From contig NZ_CP028922.1 of assembly GCF_003060825.1 (NCBI RefSeq), positions 3,207,001 through 3,271,000 of the forward strand: a stretch of DNA of 64,000 nt, read 5' to 3'. This document shows, piece after piece, positions 28,242-37,022 of the stretch; within the stretch, counting starts at the first letter, position 1, and the number at the start of each line of letters is the position of its first letter. The notes under the pieces were generated by a model. The model did no database searches. It was not told the origin of the DNA and was given only the letters and a program-made list of their open reading frames with translations. The translations under genes were made by a program, and so were the position numbers. The stretch is from Paenibacillus sp. CAA11. GTDB lineage: Bacteria; Bacillota; Bacilli; Paenibacillales; Paenibacillaceae.

Positions 28242-30056
28242 TTACTCGTCGATTTTCAGTACTGCCATAAACGCTTCCTGAGGCACCTCGACATTGCCGA
28301 CCTGCTTCATGCGTTTCTTACCTTCCTTCTGCTTCTCAAGCAGCTTCCGCTTCCGTGAAATATCCCCGCCGTAGCATTTCGCAAGGACGTTCTTGCGCAT
28401 GGCCTTAACGGTCTCACGGGCAATAACCTTCGTTCCGATTGAAGCCTGAATCGGTACCTCGAACATCTGCCGCGGGATCAACTCGCGCAGCTTCTCGCAA
28501 ATGATGCGTCCGCGCTGGTAGGCCTTCTCGCGGTGAACGATGAAGGAAAGGGCGTCAACCTGCTCCCCATTCAAGAGAATATCCATCTTCACCAGGTTCG
28601 ACTGACGATAGCCGGAAATCTCATAATCGAAGGAGGCATACCCTTTGGTGCTCGATTTGAGCTGGTCAAAGAAGTCGTACACGATCTCAGACAGCGGCAC
28701 CTGGTACGTAATGGTCACCCGTGATGTATCCAGGTACTCCATATTAATGAATTCGCCTCGTTTGCCCTGGCAGAGCTCCATGACAGTTCCTACATAATCA
28801 TTAGGAACAATGATTGAAGCTTTCACATAAGGCTCTTCGACATGCTCGATCTTGCCGACTTCCGGATAGTTGGACGGGTTGTCGATCTCAATTGTCTCCC
28901 CGTTCGTCAGCGTGATCCGGTATATTACGCTCGGCGCCGTAGTAATCAGCGGAATATTGAACTCCCGCTCGATCCGCTCCTGGATAACATCCATGTGCAG
29001 CAGTCCCAAGAAGCCGCAGCGGAAGCCAAAGCCTAAGGCGCTGGAGGTCTCCGGTTCGAAGCTTAGGGAGGCATCATTCAACTGAAGCTTCTCCAGAGCC
29101 TCTCTCAGATCGTTATAGTCCGAGGTCTCAATCGGATACAATCCGCAATACACCATCGGATTAATCTTACGGTAACCAGGTAGCGGCTCCGGCGTCGGGT
29201 TCTTCGCCTCTGTAACCGTATCCCCTACCCGGGTATCGCCGACATTCTTAATTCCGGCTACGATAAAACCAACATCTCCGACATTCAGCTCGTCCACAAT
29301 AGTCATCCGCGGCATGAAGGCGCCGACTTCGATGACCTCGAACGATTTGTCAGTAGCCATCATCTTGATCTTCGAGCCCGCCTTGATCTTCCCATCAATA
29401 ACCCGCACATACACGATAACCCCTTTATAAGGATCGTAGTGTGAGTCGAAAATAAGCGCCTTCAGGGGTTGATCAGGATCGCCAGTAGGTGCAGGCACCT
29501 TATGAACGACCTGTTCAAGGATCTCCTTGATCCCGATGCCCGCCTTCGCAGAGGCAAGCACAGCATCGCTGGCATCCAGTCCGATAACATCCTCAACCTC
29601 CTGCTTTACCCGCTCAGGGTCGGCGCTTGGAAGATCAATCTTGTTAATGACCGGCAGAATCTCCAGGTTATTATCCAGCGCAAGATATACATTGGCCAGA
29701 GTCTGGGCTTCGATGCCTTGAGCCGCATCCACGACAAGCAGTGCCCCTTCACAGGCAGCCAAGCTGCGGGAGACCTCATAAGTAAAGTCTACGTGCCCGG
29801 GAGTATCGATAAGATTCAGCAGGTATTCCTCGCCATTGTCCGCCTTGTAGGTAAGACGAACCGCCTGAAGCTTGATCGTAATCCCGCGTTCGCGTTCCAG
29901 CTCCATCTGATCCAGAACCTGCTCCTGCATTTCGCGGGAGGTCAGCGCCCCGGTATACTCCAGAATCCGGTCTGCCAATGTTGATTTGCCATGGTCTATA
30001 TGTGCAATAATGCTAAAGTTCCTGATCTTAGACTGTCTTGCTTTAATGTCGCTCAT
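28242..30056 (-). CDS. lepA: LepA, elongation factor 4
   Basis: Ribosome-associated GTPase linked to initiation and back-translocation. 604 aa. P-loop [13 protein letters not shown] near residue 18, G2/G3 region with [14 protein letters not shown] as the nucleotide-specificity motif, EF-Tu-like domain 2, EF-G-like domains III and V, and the LepA-specific C-terminus ([25 protein letters not shown]). It is downstream of the yqxA-like and spoIIP genes and has its own terminator. Confidence 0.99.
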   Translation of the reverse strand: MSDIKARQSKIRNFSIIAHIDHGKSTLADRILEYTGALTSREMQEQVLDQMELERERGITIKLQAVRLTYKADNGEEYLLNLIDTPGHVDFTYEVSRSLAACEGALLVVDAAQGIEAQTLANVYLALDNNLEILPVINKIDLPSADPERVKQEVEDVIGLDASDAVLASAKAGIGIKEILEQVVHKVPAPTGDPDQPLKALIFDSHYDPYKGVIVYVRVIDGKIKAGSKIKMMATDKSFEVIEVGAFMPRMTIVDELNVGDVGFIVAGIKNVGDTRVGDTVTEAKNPTPEPLPGYRKINPMVYCGLYPIETSDYNDLREALEKLQLNDASLSFEPETSSALGFGFRCGFLGLLHMDVIQERIEREFNIPLITTAPSVIYRITLTNGETIEIDNPSNYPEVGKIEHVEEPYVKASIIVPNDYVGTVMELCQGKRGEFINMEYLDTSRVTITYQVPLSEIVYDFFDQLKSSTKGYASFDYEISGYRQSNLVKMDILLNGEQVDALSFIVHREKAYQRGRIICEKLRELIPRQMFEVPIQASIGTKVIARETVKAMRKNVLAKCYGGDISRKRKLLEKQKEGKKRMKQVGNVEVPQEAFMAVLKIDE

Positions 30057-30151
30057 GCCTTACCCCCACAAAGAATCCTCAAGTAACAATCACTTCATTA
30101 TATCAGCTGGAGGATAAGGCATCAATCCTAACAGCCAGGACACTGACAGTT

Positions 30152-30571
30152 TCACTCTGTAAGCGATCCGAACAAAGACACAACCCAATCTATGCTTTTT
30201 CTGGAGGCGTTCTGAAGCAGCTCGCCTGTCTTATCTGCTAATCGGTCAACCGCGGAAGGCGGCGCAGGCTCAAGCAGAACTTGCTCAGGGCTCTGATATC
30301 CTTCAGCAGCCTGACCTGTGTCCAAACCGCTCTCCCGGGTTAGGGGAGCTGCTGTCTGGCCCTGATGTTCAGCAGGCTGCCTCATTCCAGAACTGTCCCT
30401 CAGATAATCTTGCTGCTGGCTGCCGCTTACAGATGGATCGTCCTTTACGGCTGTCCAGGTATAAGGAGAATTTGCTGCAGGCGGGTCTTCTGCAGAGAGC
30501 TGCATACCGATCGTCGCTCCAGCGATTAGAAGTCCGCCGTAAATAACCAGCTTTTTCGCCGTCCGTGACAA
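30152..30571 (-). CDS. YqxA-like protein by position (139 aa)
   Basis: Small membrane-anchored protein between spoIIP and lepA, where B. subtilis has yqxA (DUF3679). Sequence support is limited: an N-terminal helix VIYGGLLIAGATIGMQLS and a C-terminal amphipathic end SIDWVVSLFGSL, with a Pro/Gln/Ser-rich middle of about 70 residues that looks disordered. The start is TTG with AAAGGAGG 8 bases before it. It lies 35 bases after spoIIP. Function unknown; a role in sporulation is suggested only by context. Confidence 0.75.
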   Translation of the reverse strand: MSRTAKKLVIYGGLLIAGATIGMQLSAEDPPAANSPYTWTAVKDDPSVSGSQQQDYLRDSSGMRQPAEHQGQTAAPLTRESGLDTGQAAEGYQSPEQVLLEPAPPSAVDRLADKTGELLQNASRKSIDWVVSLFGSLTE

Positions 30572-30606
30572 GGAATCCGCCTCCTTTCATATTACATTAA
30601 TAAAAT

Positions 30607-31974
30607 TTAAGAATGGGTCTTCTGCACGCCTGCGGGCGGGGTAGTCTGAGACTTGGCTTTTTCTTTGCCCTGCCCTGTCTTGCTGCCCGGTGAGGCTGCC
30701 GGCTCCTTTGTCTTCGCTCCTGTGCTGGCCTTCTTCGCCTTCTGATCCTTGAAATACACTTCTGCAATGATGTCTGCAAGAACCTTCGAAGACCGCTCAA
30801 GCTCCTCCTTGGTGTTATCAATCCCGCCGATTTCGATCAGGACACTGTTCGGAGAGAGCGATTGGTTGTATTCCCCGTTCCCCTGGGATGAAGTTTTGCC
30901 CCAGATCCCTCTGGATAGACCCGGATACGCCTTTTCAATCCGTTCATGGATCGAGTTGGCAAAGGCTTCATTCTTCCGCCAATTCGGATTGCCATGGCCT
31001 ATGATGAAATACAGCTGGGCATAGGATACGCCGTCAATGGTTATCGTCGTTTTCTTGTGGCGCTGCGAGTCCCGGTGAATATCAATGAAATAATCCAGGT
31101 CCTCATGTTGGGCCAGCGCTTCCTTAACCGTAACCCTTGAGTATTTGTAAGAATAGTTGTAGTTATAGCTTTTAACGGAAGACATGTAATCTTCAAAAGA
31201 ATGAAGAGCTCCTACTCCCTTTTTCTCTAATTCCTTGGCTAGAAAATCCCCGACCATCCCTACATTTTTAGATTTGGCTGCTGAGCTGGGATTGGCGCTG
31301 TTGCTGCCCAGAAGCGGATTATAGGATTCATGCGGGTGAGAATGATAGATAAGAATCGATTTCTGCTTTTGTTTTACTGCTCCCTCCTGAGACTGAGATC
31401 CTTGATTGTCTTCCCCGGCCTTTGGATCGGCAGACTTCGTACCTGGGGATGATGAATCTGTGGTGCTTTTATCCTGTCCTGAAGAGCCTGTCTCTCCCTT
31501 CTGTCCGGACTTGACCGTATCTGCTGGCAGCGGCCGGTAATCCTCCGGCGCCGTTGGCGCTTCACCGCTTGTCCCCCCGCGCAGCAGGATAGGAAGAGAG
31601 GAGTCAAGCCCGGGAACCTCCCGCGCAACCAGGCTCTTCGGATCTTGCGGATTAACATTGGTCAGAAGCTGAAATACAAAATTCGTCATCTTCTTCCCGT
31701 CAAAGGTATGCTGCGACTCTTCTGGCTCCTGTAAATGGGGAACCTCCATCCCCATCATACTGACGAAAAAGCGGCTGTTCAGCGTAGAAGCAAGCCCCTT
31801 CATCGAAGAGACCGGCGAGGTGTTGAAGTTCTTCTCTGCCACTCCCCCTAGGCCCAGCATTATAAAAAGAATCAGCGACATGAATGCAAGAATCAGCAAG
31901 GTTCGCCCCATAGCTAGAACCTGGAAAGATTTGCGCCGAAGCTTACCGACATTCCAAGCTTTGAATCCATTCAT
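30607..31974 (-). CDS. spoIIP: SpoIIP, stage II sporulation peptidoglycan hydrolase
   Basis: Amidase and endopeptidase that, with SpoIID and SpoIIM, thins septal peptidoglycan during engulfment. 455 aa, membrane-anchored by LILAFMSLILFIMLGLGG near residue 30. A Ser/Gly/Lys-rich linker (about 150-205) leads to the catalytic domain: ILIYHSHPHESYNP contains metal-binding His and Glu, DYFIDIHRDS the next His, and SVLIEIGGIDNTKEE the final Glu. The last 45 residues are a low-complexity Lys/Ala/Ser/Pro tail. Lies downstream of gpr, as in B. subtilis, but a terminator separates them. Confidence 0.97.
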   Translation of the reverse strand: MNGFKAWNVGKLRRKSFQVLAMGRTLLILAFMSLILFIMLGLGGVAEKNFNTSPVSSMKGLASTLNSRFFVSMMGMEVPHLQEPEESQHTFDGKKMTNFVFQLLTNVNPQDPKSLVAREVPGLDSSLPILLRGGTSGEAPTAPEDYRPLPADTVKSGQKGETGSSGQDKSTTDSSSPGTKSADPKAGEDNQGSQSQEGAVKQKQKSILIYHSHPHESYNPLLGSNSANPSSAAKSKNVGMVGDFLAKELEKKGVGALHSFEDYMSSVKSYNYNYSYKYSRVTVKEALAQHEDLDYFIDIHRDSQRHKKTTITIDGVSYAQLYFIIGHGNPNWRKNEAFANSIHERIEKAYPGLSRGIWGKTSSQGNGEYNQSLSPNSVLIEIGGIDNTKEELERSSKVLADIIAEVYFKDQKAKKASTGAKTKEPAASPGSKTGQGKEKAKSQTTPPAGVQKTHS

Positions 31975-32073
31975 TTCTTATGGGTCCTCCTCCATCTGCT
32001 AGATTGGAATCTCTTGTAATCTCTTATACTCCAAATCTATGAACCGCAAGATAGAGATAGAACAGCTAGAATA

Positions 32074-32107
32074 CAAAAAAAGACGATGCCGGGTAACGGC
32101 TTCGTCT
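32074..32107 (-). terminator. Intrinsic terminator after gpr
   Basis: AGACGAAGCCG and CGGCATCGTCT form an 11-bp stem with one mismatch and a 5-base loop, followed by TTTTTTT on the minus strand, 28 bases after the gpr stop. Confidence 0.9.
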
Positions 32108-32134
32108 GCTGTTGAATGCTATGTCACCTGTTCG

Positions 32135-33148
32135 TCAATGGGTGTATGCTGCTAAATTCTCTTCATTTACGGCCCGGTGCAGAGCCGCATTAAGTCCACT
32201 GGCGATAATATTAGCAATGTCCTCAATAAAATCATCGATCTCTTTGGGCGTAACAATTAAGTCATGTCCCAGCGGCTGCAGCACCTCTCTAACCAGAGAT
32301 AAACGCTCTTGATCCTTCAGGTCTGTCAGCATGCCCATAATCTGACGGGTCTGTACGCTGCCTCCGCCCTGCTCCTCATTAAGATGTGTCTTCATCAAAT
32401 CAATCACGCTGCCGACAATCGTGGAGGCGTAAACCACAGTAGGAACCCCGACAGCCACGCAAGGCACGCCGAGAATCTCTTTGGTGATGCCTCGCCGTTT
32501 ATTGCCGATCCCGGAGCCGGGATGAATGCCGATATCCGCCACCTGAATCGTTGTATTGACTCTCTCCAAAGACTTAGAGGCCAGCGCATCAATTGCAATA
32601 ATCAGGTCAGGGCGTGTTCGCTCCACAATCCCCTGCACCACTTCGCTCGATTCAATACCGGTGAGGCCCAGCACGCCCGGAGCCACAGCACTTACCTCCC
32701 GGTAGCCAGGAGCAACCTGGTCCGGAGCCAGCTGAAAATAATGCCGGGTAACCAGCGTATTCTCAACGACCAGCGGCCCTAGAGCATCCGGGGTTACATT
32801 CCAGTTGCCTAAGCCCACAATCAGCACCTTGGCATCGGGAGTAATGCCGATTTTTTGCAAAAACGCCGCTATCTCCTTGGTGAAAACCTGCGTTACTTTC
32901 TCCTGCAGCGTTGTATCCTGATTCCGTAGCGCAGGCACTTCAAGGGTCACATAATGCCCTTGGATTCGCCCAATATGGCGTGAAGCTGCCTCATTCGTTA
33001 CATCCAGGCGGGTTACCTTTATTCCATCCTTTTCTTCAACTTCTTCATTCAAGCCAGGAATAGGCGCCCCATGAGCGATCTCCGCTAATTCCTTAGCCTC
33101 CACTGCAAGATCGGTCCGAATCGCATAATTCTGTAAGTCCAATGACAT
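32135..33148 (-). CDS. gpr: GPR, germination protease
   Basis: Cleaves small acid-soluble spore proteins early in germination; made as an inactive zymogen in the forespore. 337 aa from MSLDLQNYAIRTDLAVEA, with GGAGGGA 7 bases upstream; an in-frame ATG seven codons earlier is less likely. The core has LIVGLGNWNVTPDALGP, IIAIDALASKS and IHPGSGIGNKRRGI, diagnostic of family A25. Members are auto-processed near the N-terminus, consistent with the TDLAVEA segment. Divergent from rpsT. Expected to be under a forespore sigma factor; I did not identify that promoter with confidence. Confidence 0.97.
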   Translation of the reverse strand: MSLDLQNYAIRTDLAVEAKELAEIAHGAPIPGLNEEVEEKDGIKVTRLDVTNEAASRHIGRIQGHYVTLEVPALRNQDTTLQEKVTQVFTKEIAAFLQKIGITPDAKVLIVGLGNWNVTPDALGPLVVENTLVTRHYFQLAPDQVAPGYREVSAVAPGVLGLTGIESSEVVQGIVERTRPDLIIAIDALASKSLERVNTTIQVADIGIHPGSGIGNKRRGITKEILGVPCVAVGVPTVVYASTIVGSVIDLMKTHLNEEQGGGSVQTRQIMGMLTDLKDQERLSLVREVLQPLGHDLIVTPKEIDDFIEDIANIIASGLNAALHRAVNEENLAAYTH

Positions 33149-33257
33149 GTTTGTTCCCTCCATCTCCATGGTTTCTATGTATTGTGCAGGAATGGAGTCA
33201 AGATTATGCAGCGGCCTTCTGCAAATCGGCTGTTTAAAAACTGTTTATACGATTATA

Positions 33258-33286
33258 TTGCATTTTCTTTACGCCCATGCTAAACT
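33258..33286 (+). promoter_or_regulatory. Promoter of rpsT
   Basis: TTGCAT, 17-base spacer, TAAACT on the plus strand, about 50 bases ahead of the rpsT ATG. Confidence 0.55.
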
Positions 33287-33338
33287 ATTTTAAGTTGTGA
33301 ATCATCTGGGTGATTATGCCTTACAGGAGGTGAATGCA

Positions 33339-33611
33339 ATGCCAAATATCAAATCCGCTATCAAACGCGTTAAGACTAGCGACAAGCGCCGTGCGCTGAA
33401 CGCTTCCCAAAAATCTGCGCTTCGTACAGTTGTTAAGACTGCTGACACCGCGCTGGCTAACAACGAAGTTGAAGCAGCTAAAGCTGCAATCGCAGCTGCT
33501 TCCAAGAAATTGGACAAAGCTGTAACTAAAGGTCTGATCCACAAAAATGCGGCTGCCCGCAAGAAATCCCGCTTGGCTAAAAAATTGAACGCTCTTACGT
33601 CCCAAGCGTAA
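33339..33611 (+). CDS. rpsT: 30S ribosomal protein S20
   Basis: Primary 16S rRNA-binding protein of the small subunit. 90 aa from [18 protein letters not shown], preceded by AGGAGGTGA at 8 bases. Basic, three-helix composition with [19 protein letters not shown] near the C-terminus, as in all S20. Own promoter and a strong terminator; convergent with holA. The gpr-rpsT-holA arrangement (gpr divergent) matches B. subtilis. Confidence 0.99.
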   Translation: MPNIKSAIKRVKTSDKRRALNASQKSALRTVVKTADTALANNEVEAAKAAIAAASKKLDKAVTKGLIHKNAAARKKSRLAKKLNALTSQA

Positions 33612-33639
33612 TTGACGTTATTTATACAGCTAATAGGTA

Positions 33640-33671
33640 AAAATCCTGAACGATTTCGTTCAGGATTTTTT
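33640..33671. terminator. Bidirectional terminator between rpsT and holA
   Basis: AAATCCTGAACG and its complement CGTTCAGGATTT form a 12-bp stem with a 4-base loop; TTTTT follows on the plus strand and AAAA flanks the other side, so it can end both converging genes. Confidence 0.92.
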
Positions 33672-33695
33672 AATTTCTCATAATGTCCTATAAGC

Positions 33696-34718
33696 CTAGC
33701 TTGCCCCAAGACGCAGCAAAAACATCTCAATGCCTAACACCTTATCAATACCGCCGCTCTTCATCCGATAATCCAGCTGAGCTAACTCCGCAAGTGTGAA
33801 CTTGAGCTTGGCTGTTTCAAATTTTCGCGCTTGTTCCCCTGCAATCTTGACGGCATAGGGGTGAAGACCAAGCTGAGAAGCGATTTGCTGCTGGGAATAG
33901 CTCTGGCTTCCCAATTCCTTAACCTGCAGCATGATGCGAAATTGGCGCGCAATCAACGCAGCGATCTTGATCGGCTCTTCTCGCTGTTTAAGCAGTTCAT
34001 AGAAAATGCCCAGCGCCCGGTCAAGCCTTAAATTAGCAATGTCCTCTACCATAGCAAAAATATTTTGCTCCGTTGTACGCGCAACCAGCTGGCTTACGGC
34101 TTCTTCTGTGACTTCTCCGTTCTCCCCTGCATACAGGCAGAGCTTATCAATCTCAGCTACAAGCGAGGCCATCTGAACGCCTGCACTGGCAATTAGAGCT
34201 TCAGCGGCAGCCGAGCTTATCCGGCACTTTCTGCGCTCCACTTCCTTGACGACCCACTGAACCAGCTCTGCAGCGCCAAGCGGCATAAATGCCAGCACTT
34301 GACCAGCCGTCTTGATCGTCTTCACCGTCTTCTTGCGTTCATCAAGCTTCTCTGCATTGACCAGAAATACAACAACGGTATGCTCAGCGGGATTACCTAA
34401 ATAAGATAATAGACGGTCTGTATTGTGCTCGACTTTCCCGCCTTCCTTGCCTGCCGTAAACATAGGATTGGCCTGTACAATCACCAGCTTGCGCGGGACT
34501 AGAAACGGCAGTGTCTCCGCTTCCTCCACGACAAGGTCAACAGGCGTCTCTGTCAAATCAAAATGGACCACCGCAAATTCCCGATTATCTGGTTCCACCA
34601 GATTATCCCGCAGCAGGGTGATGAATTCACGCATTTGATATTTCTCCGTACCATAACACAGATAAAGCGGGCCGATCTGACCACGCTTGATTTCTTTAAT
34701 TGCAGCTTTAATATCCAT
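33696..34718 (-). CDS. holA: HolA, DNA polymerase III delta subunit
   Basis: Clamp-loader wrench subunit that opens the beta clamp. 340 aa with an AAA+-like fold but no working P-loop, as usual for delta: PLYLCYGTEKYQMREFITLL at the N-terminus, VVFLVNAEKLDERKKTVK in the middle and a helical C-terminal collar (FEIYELLKQREEPIKIAALIARQFR-like region). ATG with AAAGGGGA upstream and a candidate promoter 60-85 bases ahead. Confidence 0.95.
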   Translation of the reverse strand: MDIKAAIKEIKRGQIGPLYLCYGTEKYQMREFITLLRDNLVEPDNREFAVVHFDLTETPVDLVVEEAETLPFLVPRKLVIVQANPMFTAGKEGGKVEHNTDRLLSYLGNPAEHTVVVFLVNAEKLDERKKTVKTIKTAGQVLAFMPLGAAELVQWVVKEVERRKCRISSAAAEALIASAGVQMASLVAEIDKLCLYAGENGEVTEEAVSQLVARTTEQNIFAMVEDIANLRLDRALGIFYELLKQREEPIKIAALIARQFRIMLQVKELGSQSYSQQQIASQLGLHPYAVKIAGEQARKFETAKLKFTLAELAQLDYRMKSGGIDKVLGIEMFLLRLGAS

Positions 34719-34776
34719 GCATAATCCCCTTTACTTCCAGCAAAAAACAATACACATACAACATGATCGTCCTTCT

Positions 34777-34805
34777 ATTGTAGTAGAAGTTTGCCGTTTC
34801 AACAA
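34777..34805 (-). promoter_or_regulatory. Candidate promoter of holA
   Basis: TTGTTG, 17-base spacer, TACAAT on the minus strand, about 60 bases ahead of holA. Its -35 touches the arm of the hairpin at 34805-34845. Confidence 0.5.
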
Positions 34806-34845
34806 CAAAGGAACCTCCGCCTTCCCCGGCTAAAGGTTCCTTTGT
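34805..34845 (-). terminator. Inverted repeat between the anti-sigma gene and holA
   Basis: ACAAAGGAACCT and its exact complement (12 bp) with a 17-base loop, about 130 bases beyond the anti-sigma stop. Followed by TTGTTG on the minus strand, a poor U tract, so terminator activity is likely but not certain. Confidence 0.6.
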
Positions 34846-34975
34846 CCCTGAGCATCTATATAAACGCTGCCGGGAAGCTCTAGAAACTTCCTGCACCGCG
34901 GTCATACGACTACCCGGGTAATTTACATCTCTCTATATAACTTATCTTATTCATGTTCTCTCAAAAAGGTGCTTA

Positions 34976-36196
34976 CTATTTTCCATTACTTGCTGAATCG
35001 GATTGAGGCGCTGTGAACTGATATCCTGAGGATTTCCCGTCCTGCTCTGTCTCATAAGCGAACACACTGCTGTCCGGCGCCCATTCCCCCTTCACCAATT
35101 CTCCTTTTAACGGATTGCCATATACTCTTTTTCGCTCAGAAGAAGTAACATCATAGATATTCAATTGGTTATCTTCTAGAGAAGCTACGTATTTGCCGTC
35201 CGGGGAACTCCATTCTTGAGAAGAATTAGAGGGAACGGAGGTAATGCCAAACATAGGCACCTTATCCTCTCTCGCTGGAGGAGTATCCGTAACAGGTTCA
35301 TCTTCTGTGGGAGCTTTATCTTCATTAAGCTGAGCCCCATCCGTTCCGGCGGCTTTGCCCTTCGATTGAGTGTTCGAAGCCTTATCTTCCGCTCCATTGG
35401 AATTAGCACCGCTTCCTCCCGAAGGGGAGCTCTTGGCCGATTGATCCGGCTTGGCGGAATCAGCCGCCTTGCTTGAATCCGCTGGCTTTGGCTCGTCCGC
35501 CGCGGAGGAGCTGTCAGCGGATTTTCCGCTGTCTTCAACCTTTTGACTTACGCGATCCGACGGCTGGCTCTCTCTGTCCCCTGAATTCGAAGGGTTCTGA
35601 AGAGCAGAAGATGAAGCTTCGCTTTCGGAATCCTCTCGTATATTTCTCTCAGGGGCCGTATCCTGCTTTAGCTGAGGATTGCTACCCTGATCTTCAGCCG
35701 CCTGATCTGCATTATTGCTGCTATCTTCCGGCGCCAATGCAGTCTGCTGCTGCTCCGGTGCAGGGGGCTCTGCATTAGGAATGGTCTTCGGCTGGAACTG
35801 ATAAATGCAGAACGCCAATATCATAGCCGCTGCAGCCCCGCCGGCCAGTCGAAGACCATACCGGTTCCTAGGCTTAGAGCGGATCAGTTCTGATTTTCGT
35901 TCAGGGATGGAATCCATCAGAGGAATCTGCTCATCCTGCAAAGGGCTATCTGCGATGATTCCCTTCCGCTCACGGTCAATCGCCTCAAGCTGCGGCATGA
36001 TCCGGTCAACCAGGCTATAGTTCGGAGTCACGTCCGGCAGACTTTCGAGACGTCTGGATATCGCCCTCATCAAGTCGAACGTTTCTGCGCATTCTTCACA
36101 GCTGTCTAAATGCTGGAAAAGCTGCAATTGTTCTTCTTTATCCAGTTCGCGGTCTAAATAACGATTCATCCATTCCACCGCCTCCGAGCAGTTCAT
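34976..36196 (-). CDS. Membrane anti-sigma factor with zinc-finger domain and beta-propeller-like tail
   Basis: Predicted inhibitor of the ECF sigma factor encoded immediately upstream. 406 aa. The N-terminal anti-sigma zinc finger has HLDSCEEC (Hx3Cx2C) near residues 29-36. One membrane helix, LAGGAAAAMILAFCIYQF, lies near 117-134. A roughly 170-residue Ser/Asp/Lys/Gln-rich, probably disordered extracytoplasmic region follows. The last 80 residues hold SPDGKYVASLEDNQLNIYDV and WAPDSSVFAYE, repeats typical of PD40/TolB-type propeller blades. The start overlaps the sigma gene stop by 4 bases. It could sense an extracellular signal through that tail; this is inference. Confidence 0.88.
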   Translation of the reverse strand: MNCSEAVEWMNRYLDRELDKEEQLQLFQHLDSCEECAETFDLMRAISRRLESLPDVTPNYSLVDRIMPQLEAIDRERKGIIADSPLQDEQIPLMDSIPERKSELIRSKPRNRYGLRLAGGAAAAMILAFCIYQFQPKTIPNAEPPAPEQQQTALAPEDSSNNADQAAEDQGSNPQLKQDTAPERNIREDSESEASSSALQNPSNSGDRESQPSDRVSQKVEDSGKSADSSSAADEPKPADSSKAADSAKPDQSAKSSPSGGSGANSNGAEDKASNTQSKGKAAGTDGAQLNEDKAPTEDEPVTDTPPAREDKVPMFGITSVPSNSSQEWSSPDGKYVASLEDNQLNIYDVTSSERKRVYGNPLKGELVKGEWAPDSSVFAYETEQDGKSSGYQFTAPQSDSASNGK

Positions 36197-36741
36197 CCTG
36201 ATACACCACCTTTCTGATAGTCTTGTAGTAGGTTTTGAAGCTGCTGTCTAGCTCTGTACAAATAAGATTTGACCGTATTTAGAGGAAGATCCAGACTTTC
36301 AGCTATCTCGTTGTATGAAAAATCCTGCAAATATCTCAGCACAACTACCGAGCGGTGATGCTCTGGTAGCTGCTTGATCGCTTCCTGAATATCTTCAGCC
36401 AAATATCCGGACATAACCTGCCGTTCCACACTCTCATTGCCCTGGAAGACAAGGTCATGTTCTTCAATAGAAACCGTAGGCTTACTTCTTCTAAACTTGT
36501 CAATGCATATATTCGTTACGATCCGCTGGACCCACGTCTTGAACAACGCCTTCTCCTCATAAGAGTCGATTTTCGTATAGATGCGAATCAGGGCTTCCTG
36601 CGCCGCATCATGGGCGTCCTGTTCATTATTCAGAATGTAGTAGGCCGTCCGGTAAACATGCTGTTCAATCTCTCGCAATAGGGTGATTAGAGCGTCGCGA
36701 TCGCCCGATTGAGCGGCTCTGATGAGTCCCTGCTCTACCAC
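36193..36741 (-). CDS. ECF (extracytoplasmic function) RNA polymerase sigma factor
   Basis: 182-aa sigma-70 family member with only regions 2 and 4. Region 2: AYYILNNEQDAHDAAQEALIRIYTKID and FKTWVQRIVTNICIDKFRR for -10 melting. Region 4: LPEHHRSVVVLRYLQDFSYNEIAESLDLPLNTVKSYLYRAR for -35 binding. I start at GTG 36741 (MVEQGLIRAAQ), 6 bases after GGAAGGGGG; a TTG further upstream overlaps that site. The promoter ahead matches ECF consensus, suggesting autoregulation. The subgroup (SigW, SigV, YlaC and so on) cannot be settled by eye. Confidence 0.93.
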   Translation of the reverse strand: MVEQGLIRAAQSGDRDALITLLREIEQHVYRTAYYILNNEQDAHDAAQEALIRIYTKIDSYEEKALFKTWVQRIVTNICIDKFRRSKPTVSIEEHDLVFQGNESVERQVMSGYLAEDIQEAIKQLPEHHRSVVVLRYLQDFSYNEIAESLDLPLNTVKSYLYRARQQLQNLLQDYQKGGVSG

Positions 36742-36841
36742 TAAGATCCCCCTTCCTTGCAACTTTACAGACGCACTAAGGCATGTAATTGTTGCAGCAA
36801 CACAGTGTCTTTTTTCTCATAAATATAATAAACATAGGAAC

Positions 36842-36867
36842 TACGGCTCATGAGAGCCGCAGTCTCA
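36842..36867 (-). promoter_or_regulatory. ECF-type autoregulatory promoter of the sigma gene
   Basis: TGAGAC (36862-36867) and CGTA (36842-36845), 16 bases apart on the minus strand: one mismatch from TGAAAC-N16-CGTA. The spacer contains a CGGCTC/GAGCCG inverted repeat. It lies about 100 bases before the GTG start. Confidence 0.55.
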
Positions 36868-37022
36868 TCTAAGGATACCAGAAAAAGCTAGTTCCGTCAT
36901 CCGCCGCTAGCCGTATGTAACCCACTGTGCCTGCAGCCTATTCTATAACGATCACACTACAAAAAACAGGGACCTAACGTTCATGCTACCACAGCTGCAA
37001 AAGTCTCTGCTTCGATCAGGAT

